A stretch of 64,000 nt of DNA from Alsobacter metallidurans. Its GTDB lineage: Bacteria; Pseudomonadota; Alphaproteobacteria; Rhizobiales; Beijerinckiaceae. A model generated the notes under the pieces. It was given only the letters and a program-made list of their open reading frames with translations. It ran no database searches and was not told the DNA's origin. Positions 39,976-50,879 of the stretch are shown one piece after another. Numbering within the stretch: position 1 is the stretch's first letter; every line of letters starts with the position of its first letter. A program made the position numbers and the translations under genes. The stretch covers positions 494,977 through 558,976 of the forward strand of contig NZ_BMES01000003.1 in NCBI RefSeq assembly GCF_014636935.1. Direction: 5' to 3'.

Positions 39976-40884
39976 ATGAACGCGCCCCGCAGGAACCGTG
40001 TCGACGTGCACGGCTGGATCGTGCTCGACAAGCCGGTCGGCATGACGTCGACGCACGCCGTGGCGGCCATGCGCCGCTTGCTGAACGCCAAGAAGGCCGG
40101 TCACGCCGGCACGCTGGACCCGCTGGCCTCGGGCATTCTGCCGCTCGCCTTCGGGGAGGCGACCAAGACCGTTCCCTACGTGGTGGATGGCGAGAAGGCC
40201 TACACGTTCACGGTGGCGTGGGGCGTCGAAACCGATACGGACGACACGGAGGGCCGCGCGGTCGCGACCTCCGACAAGCGTCCCGCCCTGGCCGAGATCG
40301 AGGCCGTGCTGCCGCGCTTCATCGGCATCGTGTCGCAGGTGCCGCCGCGCTACTCGGCGATCAAGATCGACGGCGAACGGGCCTACGACCTCGCGCGCGA
40401 CGGCGAGCAGGTCGAGATGGTCGCCCGCGACGTGCACATCCATGCCTTGCGGATCGTCGCCGCGGATGAGAATTCGGCCACTTTCGAGGCTGAATGCGGC
40501 AAGGGCACCTATGTACGCGCGATTGCGCGCGACATGGGCCGCGCCCTGGGGTGCCTGGGCCACGTCACCGCCCTTCGCCGGACGCGGGTCGGACCGTTCA
40601 CGCTCGCGGACGCGACCCCTTGGGCCGACATGGCCGACGACCCCAAGGCCGCAAGTGAAGCCTTGCTTCCTGTTGAAGGTGGTCTTACCGAGTTGGATTG
40701 CGTGGTGCTGTCGCGCGATGGCGCAGCTCGCCTCAAGCGGGGGCAATCGGTGATCCTGCGGGGGCGCGACGCCCCGGCCGAGGGCGGCCCGCTCTATGCG
40801 GCTTGCGGCGGCGTCGTGATCGCGGTCGGCATGGTGGAGAAAGGCGAATTCATTCCGAGCAGGGTCTTCAACCTGCCGTTCTGA
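39976..40884 (+). CDS. truB: tRNA pseudouridine(55) synthase
   Basis: Makes pseudouridine at U55 of tRNA. The 302-residue enzyme contains the motif I segment GWIVLDKPVGMTST, the catalytic-Asp motif AGHAGTLDPLASGILPLAFGEATK, motif III PPRYSAIKIDGERAYDLAR and GTYVRAIARDMGRALG. A C-terminal PUA-like part ends with EKGEFIPSRVFNLPF. It starts 4 nt after rbfA. Confidence 0.96.
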   Translation: MNAPRRNRVDVHGWIVLDKPVGMTSTHAVAAMRRLLNAKKAGHAGTLDPLASGILPLAFGEATKTVPYVVDGEKAYTFTVAWGVETDTDDTEGRAVATSDKRPALAEIEAVLPRFIGIVSQVPPRYSAIKIDGERAYDLARDGEQVEMVARDVHIHALRIVAADENSATFEAECGKGTYVRAIARDMGRALGCLGHVTALRRTRVGPFTLADATPWADMADDPKAASEALLPVEGGLTELDCVVLSRDGAARLKRGQSVILRGRDAPAEGGPLYAACGGVVIAVGMVEKGEFIPSRVFNLPF

Positions 40885-40991
40885 GCAGGGTTAGCCTGCA
40901 GCTCCGAGCAACTTGCCCGCATATTTGAGGCGGGTGATGAAAGCGGGCCGGCGCGTTCCCGGCACAGTTTTTTGACCCAAAAGGCATTGCG

Positions 40992-41573
40992 ATGAAGACG
41001 ATTGTGTTGATCGACGGCGGACACTTGCGCGTTCTCGCGCGGCAGGCCGGCCTGATCTATGACGCCGACCTGATCGAGGCCGTCGGCCTGGGCTGCGTCG
41101 ACCGCGCTGAAGCGCTCATCCGGATCCAGTATTACGACTGCGTGCCTTTCAACGGCGTCGTGCGGTTGCCGGTGACCGGCGTCGAGCGGGATTTCGCCGG
41201 CACCGACCGCTGGCTCTACGACCTGTCCGAGCGCGACTACATGATGGTGCGGCTCGGCACCCTCAAGTTTCGCGGCTTCAAGCCCCGCGCCCTGCCGCTG
41301 GCCCCCGGCCTCACGGACGACGATTTCCGCCCGGATTTCGAGCAGCGCGGGCTCGACCTGCGCATCGGGCTCGACATCGCCGACATCGTGAGCCAGCGCT
41401 CGGCCGAGCGCTTGATCTGGGTGACGGGCGATCCCGGCCTCGCGCCGGCCTTTGAGCATGCGCGCCAGCGCGGCCTCCAGGTCATCGTCGTCACGTTCCC
41501 GGGCCAGCGCGTGCCGCCGGAGCTGTTGTGGGCGGCCGATGTCAACCGGCGCATGGAGTGGCCTGCCAACTGA
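40992..41573 (+). CDS. NYN-domain (PIN-like) probable ribonuclease
   Basis: A 193-residue NYN/LabA-like protein. The fold's acidic residues are in TIVLIDGGHLRVL (first Asp, residue 8), GLDLRIGLDIADIV (central Asp) and WVTGDPGLAPAFEHARQRGLQVIVV, the typical TGD-x-D/G-x3-P strand-turn. Such PIN-like domains are usually metal-dependent RNases. The third acidic position is replaced by Gly in GDPGLAP, which may weaken activity. It is a single gene after truB, with its own ribosome-binding site AAAAGG. Confidence 0.82.
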   Translation: MKTIVLIDGGHLRVLARQAGLIYDADLIEAVGLGCVDRAEALIRIQYYDCVPFNGVVRLPVTGVERDFAGTDRWLYDLSERDYMMVRLGTLKFRGFKPRALPLAPGLTDDDFRPDFEQRGLDLRIGLDIADIVSQRSAERLIWVTGDPGLAPAFEHARQRGLQVIVVTFPGQRVPPELLWAADVNRRMEWPAN

Positions 41574-41666
41574 GGAGCCGCCGGGCGCCGCAAACGCCTG
41601 CGCTGGCCAGAGGCGGCCAGGCGCGCTAGCACTGCGCGCTCAAGCGCCAGCAACGCCGGAGCCGCC

Positions 41667-42332
41667 ATGCCCCCCTTCAAGCTTCTCGTGATCCCGGTCA
41701 CGCCGTTTCAGCAGAACTGTTCCGTGCTGGTGTGCGCCAGCACCAACAGGGCCGCCGTGGTGGATCCTGGCGGCGACCTCGACCAGATCCGCGCCGCGGT
41801 GGCGCAAACGGGCGCGACGGTCGAGAAGATCCTGCTGACGCATGGCCACATCGACCATGCGGGCGGTGCGGCCGACCTCGCGGACCAGCTCGGCGTCGCG
41901 ATCGAGGGCCCGCACCGGGCCGAGGAGCAGATCCTCGCGAACCTGCCCCAAAGCGGGCTGCGCTTTGGCATCACGGGCGCGAGGGCCGTGACGCCTGGTC
42001 GCTGGCTGGACGACGGCGACGTCGTCACCGTCGGGGCGCTCGCTTTCGACGTGCTGCATTGCCCCGGCCATTCGCCCGGCAGCGTCGTGTTCGTGTGGCG
42101 GCGCGCCGCCGAGGGGGCCGAGCGCGAAGCGCAGGGCTTCTGCCTGATGGGCGACGTGCTGTTCCGCGGTTCTGTCGGCCGCACCGACCTGCCGGGCGGC
42201 AGCCACGAGCAGCTGCTCGCGTCGATCCGCGCCAAGATCCTGCCGCTGGGAGACGAGGTCGCGTTTCTTCCCGGCCACGGACCGATGAGCACGATCGGGC
42301 AGGAGCGCGTGTCGAACCCCTACCTCGTCTAG
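41667..42332 (+). CDS. Metallo-beta-lactamase fold hydrolase (glyoxalase II-like)
   Basis: A 221-residue MBL-fold protein of the YcbL type. Metal ligands appear in [10 protein letters not shown] (HxHxDH), [31 protein letters not shown] and [15 protein letters not shown]. The sequence [12 protein letters not shown] is typical of YcbL-like thioesterases/glyoxalases II. The likely reaction is thioester hydrolysis (for example S-lactoylglutathione), but the substrate is unproven. It is separated by about 90 bp from the NYN gene. Confidence 0.87.
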   Translation: MPPFKLLVIPVTPFQQNCSVLVCASTNRAAVVDPGGDLDQIRAAVAQTGATVEKILLTHGHIDHAGGAADLADQLGVAIEGPHRAEEQILANLPQSGLRFGITGARAVTPGRWLDDGDVVTVGALAFDVLHCPGHSPGSVVFVWRRAAEGAEREAQGFCLMGDVLFRGSVGRTDLPGGSHEQLLASIRAKILPLGDEVAFLPGHGPMSTIGQERVSNPYLV

Positions 42333-42579
42333 AAGGCTCGCGGTCAGACAGCCCGGCGGCCAGCGGCGCGCCGGCAACTATCGCTGGATTTCACGCTCTG
42401 TTCGTGTCATGAGACCGCCATCGCGCTGGCCATTCCGGCGCGAGCCGCCTTGGCGCGACCGTGCTGGACGACATCCCGGCCCGGCCGACATGCGGAGCGA
42501 AACGGCCCTTTGCGCGCAAGCGACATGGCCCGTTCGCCGTCCCTGCGGGGACGAAACCCCTCACCAGAAAGGACTGACG
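42333..42579 (+). promoter_or_regulatory. rpsO promoter and leader region
   Basis: 247 bp without a gene. Near the start codon GGGG (42546-42549... ACGAAA ...CCCC) forms a small hairpin just before the AAAGGA ribosome-binding site (42568-42573). S15 represses its own translation through leader structures in many bacteria, so this is a candidate site. I could not match it to a specific known S15 leader. Confidence 0.35.
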
Positions 42580-42849
42580 ATGTCGATCACTGCGGAGCGC
42601 AAGCAGGCGCTCATCACCGAACACGCCACCAAGGCCGGCGACACCGGCTCGCCCGAGGTCCAGGTCGCGATCCTGACGGAGCGCATCACCAACCTCACCG
42701 AGCACTTCAAGACCCACAAGAAGGACAACCACTCCCGTCGTGGTCTCCTGAAGCTGGTGTCGCAGCGCCGCTCGCTGCTCGACTACCTGAAGAGCCGCAG
42801 CGAGGATCGCTACCGCTCCCTGATCGAGCGCCTCGGCATCCGCCGCTAA
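42580..42849 (+). CDS. rpsO: 30S ribosomal protein S15
   Basis: Primary 16S-binding protein of the 30S platform. The 89-residue sequence is canonical: [51 protein letters not shown] and the terminal [15 protein letters not shown] 42580 follows AGAAAGGA. Two hairpins separate it from pnp, the usual partner gene. Confidence 0.98.
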   Translation: MSITAERKQALITEHATKAGDTGSPEVQVAILTERITNLTEHFKTHKKDNHSRRGLLKLVSQRRSLLDYLKSRSEDRYRSLIERLGIRR

Positions 42850-43197
42850 GCCGTCTCCCGCCGGTTCGCCGGCGGGCGCCCTTCGTCGTGGCGGCCTAGC
42901 CGCCGCGACGTTTTCCGGGACCGGGGCGCAGTTCGCCCGTTCCCGTATCCGTAAGGCGGCGCCACCGCGCCGCACTGTCCGTGTAGGCGTCGCGACAGAT
43001 CCCGCGACGTAGCCGGCAGGCGAAGGCAGGACGCCGGCGCCGCCGCAACCCGGCCCGTTCTGACGTTCATGGCAGGATCGCCGGATGCTTTTCCGCCCGG
43101 GCGCCGCGCAAGCGCCGTTCCGAGGGGCGACGGGAAAGCCTCTCGCCGTCTTGCTCATGGCGTCGGTCCCGGCCGTCAGGCTGAAAGAGACCGACCG
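42850..43197 (+). promoter_or_regulatory. rpsO-pnp intergenic region with three hairpins
   Basis: CCCGCCGG-TTCG-CCGGCGGG (42857-42876) is a perfect 8-bp stem with a UUCG tetraloop. GTCGTGGCGGC/GCCGCCGCGAC (42885-42909) is an 11-bp stem with one G-T pair, followed by GTTTT, and is probably the rpsO terminator. CGTCGCG/CGCGACG (42988-43009) lies in the pnp leader. In E. coli this region carries an rpsO terminator and an RNase III-cleaved pnp leader hairpin that drives autoregulation; the layout here is similar. No gene is seen. Confidence 0.65.
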
Positions 43198-45345
43198 ATG
43201 TTCGATGTTCAACGTGTTGAATTGACCTGGGCCGGGCGCAAGCTCGTGCTCGAGACCGGCCATATCGCCCGCCAGGCCGATGGCGCCGTGCTGGCCACCT
43301 ATGGCGAGACCACCGTGCTGGCCACCGTCGTCTCCGCCAAGGAGCCGAAGCCGGGCGTGGACTTCTTCCCGCTCACAGTGAACTACCAGGAAAAGGCCTT
43401 CGCGGCCGGCCGCATCCCGGGCGGCTACTTCAAGCGCGAAGGCCGGCCGACCGAGAAGGAGACGCTGGTCTCCCGCCTGATCGACCGCCCGATCCGCCCG
43501 CTGTTCGTGCAGGGCTACAAGCACGACACCCAGGTCATCGTCACCGTGCTGGCGCATGACCTCGAGAACGATCCCGACATCGTCGCCATGGTGGCGGCCT
43601 CCGCCGCCCTGACGCTCTCGGGCGTGCCCTTTATGGGCCCGGTGGGCGGCGCCCGCGTCGGCTACATCAACGGCCAGTACCGCCTCAACCCGACCGTCGC
43701 CGAGCTCAAGGATTCGGTGCTCGACCTCGTGGTCGCGGGCACGGCCGACGCCGTCCTGATGGTGGAGTCGGAAGCCAAGGAGCTCGCCGAGGACGTGATG
43801 CTCGGCGCCGTGATGCACGGCCACAAGGGCTTCCAGCCCGTGATCGACGCCATCATCAAGCTCGCCGAGCGCGCCGCCAAGGAGCCGCGCGACTTCTCGA
43901 CCCCGGACAACTCGGCGATCGAGAAGCGCATCCTCGACCTGATCGAGACCGACCTGCGCGACGCCTTCACGACCCCGGTGAAGCAGGAGCGCCAGGACAA
44001 GGTCGCGGCCGCCAAGGCCAAGGCCGCCGCCGCGCTGTGCGGCGAGGGCGTCGAGAACGCCATCGACAAGCAGCTCTTCAACACGGTGTTCAAGGACGCC
44101 GAGGCGAAGATCGTGCGCTTCAACATCCTCGACACGGGCGTGCGCATCGACGGCCGCGACGTGAAGACCGTGCGTCCGATCGAGGCCGCAGCCGGCCTGC
44201 TGCCCCGCGCCCACGGTTCCGCGCTGTTCACGCGCGGCGAGACCCAGGCGCTCGTGGTGGCGACGCTCGGCACCTCGGACGACGAGCAGTACATCGACTC
44301 GCTGGAAGGCACCTACAAGGAGACCTTCCTCCTTCACTACAACTTCCCGCCCTACAGCGTCGGCGAGACCGGCCGCATGGGTTCGCCCGGCCGTCGCGAG
44401 ATCGGCCACGGCAAGCTCGCCTGGCGCGCCGTGCATCCGATGCTGCCGCCGCACCACGAGTTCCCGTACACCATCCGGCTCGTGTCGGAGATCACCGAGT
44501 CCAACGGCTCGTCCTCCATGGCGACGGTGTGCGGCTCCTCGCTGGCCCTGATGGACGCTGGCGTGCCGCTGCGCTCCCCGGTGGCCGGCATCGCGATGGG
44601 CCTGATCCTGGAAGGCGAGCGCTACGCGGTGCTCTCCGACATCCTGGGCGACGAGGACCATCTCGGCGACATGGACTTCAAGGTGGCCGGCACCGACAAC
44701 GGCATTACGTCGCTGCAGATGGACATCAAGATCGCGGGCATCACCGAGGAGATCATGCGGGTCGCCCTCGACCAGGCCAAGGGTGGGCGCCTGCACATCC
44801 TCGGCGAGATGGCCAAGGGCCTCGCCGGCGCTCGCCAGGAGCTCGGCCAGTACGCGCCGCGCATCGAGACCATCAAGATCCCGACCGACAAGATCCGTGA
44901 AGTGATCGGCTCGGGCGGCAAGGTGATCCGCGAGATCGTCGAGAAGACCGGCGCCAAGGTCAACATCGAGGACGACGGCACCGTGAAGGTCGCCTCCTCG
45001 GACGCCGCCTCCATTACGGCCGCGCTGAACTGGATCAAGTCCATCGCCAGCGAGCCCGAGATCGGCGTGATCTATGACGGCACTGTGGTGAAGACCACCG
45101 ACTTCGGCGCCTTTGTGAACTTCTTCGGCGCCAAGGACGGCCTGGTCCACATCAGCCAGCTCGCCGCCAACCGCGTCAACAAGGTCACGGACGTGATCAA
45201 GGAAGGCGACAAGGTCAAGGTCAAGCTGCTCGGCTTCGACGAGCGCGGCAAGGTGCGGCTCTCCATGAAGGTCGTCGACCAGGCGACCGGCGAGGACCTC
45301 GAGAAGAAGCAGAAGGACCAGCCCGAGGCGGCCGCCGGGGAGTGA
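43198..45345 (+). CDS. pnp: Polyribonucleotide nucleotidyltransferase
   Basis: 3'-5' phosphorolytic exoribonuclease of mRNA decay. The 715-residue protein has two RNase PH-like domains (about 1-140 and 300-535) separated by a helical domain, then KH ([32 protein letters not shown], about 560-610) and S1 ([29 protein letters not shown], about 622-690). Active-site features include [14 protein letters not shown] and [18 protein letters not shown] Asp residues. ATG 43198 follows AAAGAGA. Confidence 0.97.
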   Translation: MFDVQRVELTWAGRKLVLETGHIARQADGAVLATYGETTVLATVVSAKEPKPGVDFFPLTVNYQEKAFAAGRIPGGYFKREGRPTEKETLVSRLIDRPIRPLFVQGYKHDTQVIVTVLAHDLENDPDIVAMVAASAALTLSGVPFMGPVGGARVGYINGQYRLNPTVAELKDSVLDLVVAGTADAVLMVESEAKELAEDVMLGAVMHGHKGFQPVIDAIIKLAERAAKEPRDFSTPDNSAIEKRILDLIETDLRDAFTTPVKQERQDKVAAAKAKAAAALCGEGVENAIDKQLFNTVFKDAEAKIVRFNILDTGVRIDGRDVKTVRPIEAAAGLLPRAHGSALFTRGETQALVVATLGTSDDEQYIDSLEGTYKETFLLHYNFPPYSVGETGRMGSPGRREIGHGKLAWRAVHPMLPPHHEFPYTIRLVSEITESNGSSSMATVCGSSLALMDAGVPLRSPVAGIAMGLILEGERYAVLSDILGDEDHLGDMDFKVAGTDNGITSLQMDIKIAGITEEIMRVALDQAKGGRLHILGEMAKGLAGARQELGQYAPRIETIKIPTDKIREVIGSGGKVIREIVEKTGAKVNIEDDGTVKVASSDAASITAALNWIKSIASEPEIGVIYDGTVVKTTDFGAFVNFFGAKDGLVHISQLAANRVNKVTDVIKEGDKVKVKLLGFDERGKVRLSMKVVDQATGEDLEKKQKDQPEAAAGE

Positions 45346-45383
45346 TTTCTCCTCTGCTCGCTAGTCGGCTCGGTTGAGCTCAG

Positions 45384-45412
45384 CCCCGCGTTCGCAAGAA
45401 CGCGGGGTTTTT
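45384..45412 (+). terminator. Intrinsic terminator after pnp
   Basis: CCCCGCGTTC (45384-45393) pairs perfectly with GAACGCGGGG (45398-45407) around a GCAA tetraloop, followed by TTTTT. It ends the long translation block. Confidence 0.95.
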
Positions 45413-45517
45413 AGTTGCGCCCGTCGATGGGCCTGCCGCGACCGGCCTGGGCGCCGGCTTGGCAACCTTGCGCGAACCTGCGAGCCTGCTCCCATTAACC
45501 GAAACACGGAGGCCCCG

Positions 45518-45898
45518 ATGGCCAGAACATCCAAGGATATGCTCGCTGACGCCAACGCCAGCGTTCAAAAGCTCGCGCCGGCCGAGGCGGCCGCCCGCAT
45601 CGGGCAGGGCGACGTGCTGGTGGTCGACATCCGCGACAGCGCCGAGTTGCAGGCGACCGGCAAGCTCGAGGGTTCGCTGCACGTGCCGCGCGGCAGCCTG
45701 GAGTTCAAGGCCGATCCCGAGAACCCGATGTATGACCCGGCCTTCCAGTTCGACCGCCCGATCCTGATTCACTGCGCGGCCGGCGGCCGGGCGGCGCTCG
45801 CCGGCAAGACCCTGCAGGACATGGGCTACACCAACGTGATCAATGTCGGCGGCTTCAAGGACCTGGTGGAAGCCGGCGTGCCGGTCGAGAAGAAGTAG
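45518..45898 (+). CDS. Single-domain rhodanese-like sulfurtransferase
   Basis: A 126-residue rhodanese-fold protein. The fold is seen in LVVDIRDSAELQATGKLEGSLHVPRGSLEF, the active-site loop HCAAGGRA carries the catalytic Cys, and GYTNVINVGGFKDLVEAG closes the domain. A persulfide carrier role is inferred. ATG 45518 follows ACGGAGG. It is monocistronic, between the pnp terminator and the converging dehydratase. Confidence 0.9.
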   Translation: MARTSKDMLADANASVQKLAPAEAAARIGQGDVLVVDIRDSAELQATGKLEGSLHVPRGSLEFKADPENPMYDPAFQFDRPILIHCAAGGRAALAGKTLQDMGYTNVINVGGFKDLVEAGVPVEKK

Positions 45899-45921
45899 GA
45901 AGGCTGGCCGCCCGGGAAGGC

Positions 45922-46950
45922 TCAGCCTCGCCGAGCCTCGCCGAAGCTGCCGGCCAGCGCGAAGCCTTCGCCGAGCGGGTCGTCGGGCTCGATCAGAAAG
46001 GTCCCGCGGCCGGCGTAATAACCCTGCCCGCCGACCTCCACCCGCACGGCGCCCTCGATTTCGGGCGCCGGGCGGGTGACCCGGCCCGTGAAGGGGCCGC
46101 CCGAGATCCCCCGGAACACGCGGGTCTGGCCGGGCTCGAGCAGTCCCCTGGCGCAATCCAGCGCCATGCGGGCTGTGACGCCCGAGCCCGTCGGGCTGCG
46201 ATCCACCTGCCGCTCCGCGAACACGCACAGGTTCCAGCTCTCCTGGGCGGCCCCGGCGTCGTCGGTCAGGATGGTCCCGTACAGGAAGCCAAGGTCCGGC
46301 TCCGTCGGATGCGCGATGCGCATCTCCCGCCGGATCACGTCCGTGAGCGCGCCGCCCGCCGCCACGAGGTCGTCCAGCGGCGTCGCGAAGAAATCCAGGC
46401 CGAAGCGCGAGGACGGCAGAATGGCGTAGAACGCGCCGCCATAGCCGATGTCGGTGACGACCTTGCCGAAGCCCGGCACGTCGATGCTCAGGTCCAGCGC
46501 GTGCGCGTAGGCGGGCACGCTCTCGAACCGCACCTGCGTGACCTCGCCATCCCGCACCGTGCAGGCGAGCGCCAGCGGCCCGCACGGGGCCTCGATCACG
46601 AAGCGCGTCTCGGGCTCGGTCTTGGGGACGAGCCCCTGGTCCACCACCCAGCGGCCGAGCGCCACGGTGGCGTGGCCGCACATGGTGGAATAGCCCTCGT
46701 TGTGGGTGAACAGCACGCCCAGCACGGCGCCCGGGTGCGACGGCCGCACCGGGATCACCCCATACATGCCCGCATGGCCGCGCGGCTCCAGCATGGTGGC
46801 GCGGCGCAGATGGTCGTGGTTGTCCCGAGCGTCGCGCCGTTTCGCCAGTACGCTGTCGCCCTGGAGGCTCGGGTACCCGCCCGTGAGGATTCGAACCGGT
46901 TCGCCGGCCGTGTGCATGTCCGTGTAGGCGAGTTCAAGAGCTGGACGCAT
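45922..46950 (-). CDS. Proline racemase family enzyme, probably trans-3-hydroxy-L-proline dehydratase
   Basis: A 342-residue proline-racemase fold enzyme. The first catalytic residue is Cys91 in MCGHATVALGR. At the second position, where racemases and 4-hydroxyproline epimerases have Cys (SPCGTG), this protein has Thr254 in DRSPTGSG. That Cys/Thr pair is characteristic of trans-3-hydroxy-L-proline dehydratase, which makes delta1-pyrroline-2-carboxylate. It lies 58 nt downstream of a LysR gene on the same strand, which may control it. No pyrroline-2-carboxylate reductase is seen nearby. Confidence 0.82.
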   Translation of the reverse strand: MRPALELAYTDMHTAGEPVRILTGGYPSLQGDSVLAKRRDARDNHDHLRRATMLEPRGHAGMYGVIPVRPSHPGAVLGVLFTHNEGYSTMCGHATVALGRWVVDQGLVPKTEPETRFVIEAPCGPLALACTVRDGEVTQVRFESVPAYAHALDLSIDVPGFGKVVTDIGYGGAFYAILPSSRFGLDFFATPLDDLVAAGGALTDVIRREMRIAHPTEPDLGFLYGTILTDDAGAAQESWNLCVFAERQVDRSPTGSGVTARMALDCARGLLEPGQTRVFRGISGGPFTGRVTRPAPEIEGAVRVEVGGQGYYAGRGTFLIEPDDPLGEGFALAGSFGEARRG

Positions 46951-47008
46951 GGGAGCCTCGGGCGCGGTCGCGAACCACTGTCGTAGATGCCGCCAAACGG
47001 CCGCGCAA

Positions 47009-47944
47009 TCACGCCGCCGGGGAGCGCTCCACCGAGGCGAGGGGGACTGCCTCCGGCAGGAACAGCCCGCGCGCCGCCTTCACCTCGCGAACGAGGAAGT
47101 CCACCATGGCGCGCACCCGCGCGACGTCTTTCAACTCGGCGTGCACGATGAGCCAGAAGGTGCGGGTGAGCTGGATGTGCGGCAAGACCGGCGCGAGCTC
47201 GGCCCGGCGCGCCGTCATGAAGTGGGGCAGCACGCAGACCCCCGCGCCCGCCAGCGTCGCCTCCATCTGGGCGACCAGGCTGGAGGATTGCAGCCGTGGC
47301 CGCAGCCCTTTGGCGATCTCGTCGAGATAGTCGAGCTCCGGCATGAAGATGAGGTCGTCGATATAGCCGACCAGCGGGTGCGAAAAGAGATCGTCCGGCG
47401 CCCTGATAGGCTCGGCGGCTTCGAGGTAGGCGCGGCTCGCATACAGCCCGAGCCGATAGTCGGTCAGCTTGCGGGCGACGATCTTGCCTTCCTTGGGGGG
47501 CGACAGCGAGATCGCGATGTCGGCCTCGCGCTTCGACAACGACAGGAGCCGCGGCATGGCGACGAGCTGGAATTCGAGTTCCGGGTAGGTTTCGGCCAGC
47601 TTCACGGTGCGGGGCGCGAGGAAACTGGTGCCAAATCCGTCGGGCGCGCCCACCCGGACGGTGCCCGACAGCGCGAGGTCGGCGCCGCCGATGTCGCTGG
47701 AGGCCGCCAGCGCGGCGCTCTCGATCGCCTCGGCGGCGATCACAAGGCGCTCGCCGTGGCCCGTCAGCGTGTAGCCCTGCGGCCGCCGCTCGAACAGCGT
47801 GGCCTTCAGGGCCGTTTCGAGGGAGGTGATCCGCCGGCTGACCGTGGCGTGGTCGGCCCCGAGCCGTCGCGCCGCGACCGTGAGGCGCCCGGCCCTTGCA
47901 ACCGCGAGGAAAAAGCGCAAGTCATCCCAATCGAAACGGCTCAT
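47009..47944 (-). CDS. LysR-family transcriptional regulator
   Basis: A 311-residue LysR protein. The N-terminal winged HTH is residues 4-63 (DDLRFFLAVARAGRLTVAARRLGADHATVSRRITSLE), and the periplasmic-binding-like effector domain follows (about 90-295, with VRVGAPDGFG). ATG 47944 follows GAGGAAAC. It is divergent from mmsA and upstream of the hydroxyproline dehydratase, so it may control either. The 182-bp gap to mmsA should contain its operator. Confidence 0.9.
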   Translation of the reverse strand: MSRFDWDDLRFFLAVARAGRLTVAARRLGADHATVSRRITSLETALKATLFERRPQGYTLTGHGERLVIAAEAIESAALAASSDIGGADLALSGTVRVGAPDGFGTSFLAPRTVKLAETYPELEFQLVAMPRLLSLSKREADIAISLSPPKEGKIVARKLTDYRLGLYASRAYLEAAEPIRAPDDLFSHPLVGYIDDLIFMPELDYLDEIAKGLRPRLQSSSLVAQMEATLAGAGVCVLPHFMTARRAELAPVLPHIQLTRTFWLIVHAELKDVARVRAMVDFLVREVKAARGLFLPEAVPLASVERSPAA

Positions 47945-48126
47945 GCGTGTTTCCTCGACCTTGGTCCAGCGCCGGTCCTGCATGTGGATACGCGCACGGA
48001 TTAGACGTGAAAACTCCCATAGCCGTGCGCAGATCGCAATGATACTCGTGTCGCAACAGCAGCGGGCCACGCGGCCCATTTCACGATCCCCAAAGGATCG
48101 CCCAAAGAATGCCCAGGGAGGACGCC

Positions 48127-49626
<1,500 letters not shown>

Positions 49627-49632
49627 TCATCC

Positions 49633-49665
49633 GGGCGCGCCCTCAGGGGCGCGCCCGCTTCGTTT
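49633..49665 (+). terminator. Hairpin terminator between mmsA and the acyl-CoA dehydrogenase
   Basis: GGGCGCGCCC (49633-49642) and GGGCGCGCCC (49647-49656) are each self-complementary and pair with each other around TCAG, followed by GCTTCGTTTTT. The stem is 10 bp. It suggests partial termination inside the valine cluster. Confidence 0.75.
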
Positions 49666-49693
49666 TTGGCATCCCGAACTTCGGTCCAAGCCC

Positions 49694-50854
49694 ATGTCGC
49701 TTTTTGCCCTCTCCGAGGACCACGTCGCCATTCGCGACATGGCTCGCGCCTTCGCGGCCGAGAAGCTGGCCCCCAAGGCCGTGGAGTGGGACGAGCGCAA
49801 ACACTTCCCCGTGGAGGAAATGCGCGAGGCCGCGGCGCTCGGCATGGGCGCCATCTATGTGCGCGAGGATGTCGGCGGGTCCGGCCTCAGCCGCCTCGAC
49901 GCCACGCTGATCTTCGAGGCGCTGGCGACCGGCTGCCCGACCGTGGCGGCCTTCATCTCGATTCACAACATGGCGTCGTGGATGATCGACGCCTATGGGT
50001 CGGACGAGCAGCGCCGGCGCTTCCTGCCGAAGCTCGCCACGATGGAGCACATCGCGAGCTATGCGCTGACGGAACCGGGCGCGGGCTCGGACGCCGCCGC
50101 GCTGAAGACGAGGGCGCGGCGCGACGGCGACCATTACGTGCTCGACGGCGCCAAGCAGTTCATCTCGGGGGCCGGAGCGTCGGACCTCTACGTCACCATG
50201 GTGCGCACCGGCGAGGACGGTGCGGGCGGGATCTCCACGCTGGTGATCCCCAAGGATGCGCCCGGCCTCAGCTTCGGGGCCAACGAGCGCAAGATGGGCT
50301 GGAACGCCCAGCCCACCCGGCAGGTGATTTTCGACGGCTGCCGCGTGCCGGTGGAGAACAGGCTGGGCCCCGAGGGCATCGGCTTCAAGATCGCAATGGC
50401 GGGGCTGGACGGCGGCCGCCTCAACATTGCGGCCTGCTCGCTGGGCGGCGCCCAGGCGGCCCTGGAGAAGAGCCTCGCCTACATGAGCGATCGCAAGGCG
50501 TTCGGAAAGCGCCTGCAGGACTTTCAGGCGCTGCAGTTCCGCCTCGCCGACATGGCCACCGAGCTGGAGGCCGCCCGCACCTTCCTGTGGCGCGCCGCAT
50601 CCGAGCTCGACGCCAAGACGCCGGACGCGACGCGCCTGTGCGCCATGGCCAAGCGCTTCGGCACCGACGTCGGCTTCGAGGTCGCCAACCAGGCGCTCCA
50701 GCTGCATGGCGGCTATGGCTACCTGGCCGACTACGGCATCGAGAAGATCGTCCGCGACCTGCGCGTGCACCAGATTCTCGAAGGCGCCAACGAGATCATG
50801 CGCGTCATCATCGCCCGCAGCCTGATCGGCCGCGGTCAGGGAAGCGGGCTGTGA
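49694..50854 (+). CDS. Acyl-CoA dehydrogenase, probably isobutyryl-CoA dehydrogenase
   Basis: A 386-residue FAD enzyme. It shows YALTEPGAGSDAAALKT (FAD and substrate loop), the middle-domain KQFISGAGASDLYV, DRKAFGKRLQDFQALQF, and LHGGYGYLADYGIEKIVRDLRVHQILEGANEIMR with the catalytic Glu in LEGANE. Placement between mmsA and mmsB points to valine degradation, where isobutyryl-CoA is oxidised to methacrylyl-CoA. Sequence alone cannot exclude another short branched-chain substrate. Confidence 0.88.
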   Translation: MSLFALSEDHVAIRDMARAFAAEKLAPKAVEWDERKHFPVEEMREAAALGMGAIYVREDVGGSGLSRLDATLIFEALATGCPTVAAFISIHNMASWMIDAYGSDEQRRRFLPKLATMEHIASYALTEPGAGSDAAALKTRARRDGDHYVLDGAKQFISGAGASDLYVTMVRTGEDGAGGISTLVIPKDAPGLSFGANERKMGWNAQPTRQVIFDGCRVPVENRLGPEGIGFKIAMAGLDGGRLNIAACSLGGAQAALEKSLAYMSDRKAFGKRLQDFQALQFRLADMATELEAARTFLWRAASELDAKTPDATRLCAMAKRFGTDVGFEVANQALQLHGGYGYLADYGIEKIVRDLRVHQILEGANEIMRVIIARSLIGRGQGSGL

Positions 50855-50879
50855 GCCGCGCAACGTTCGGAGTGATCAC

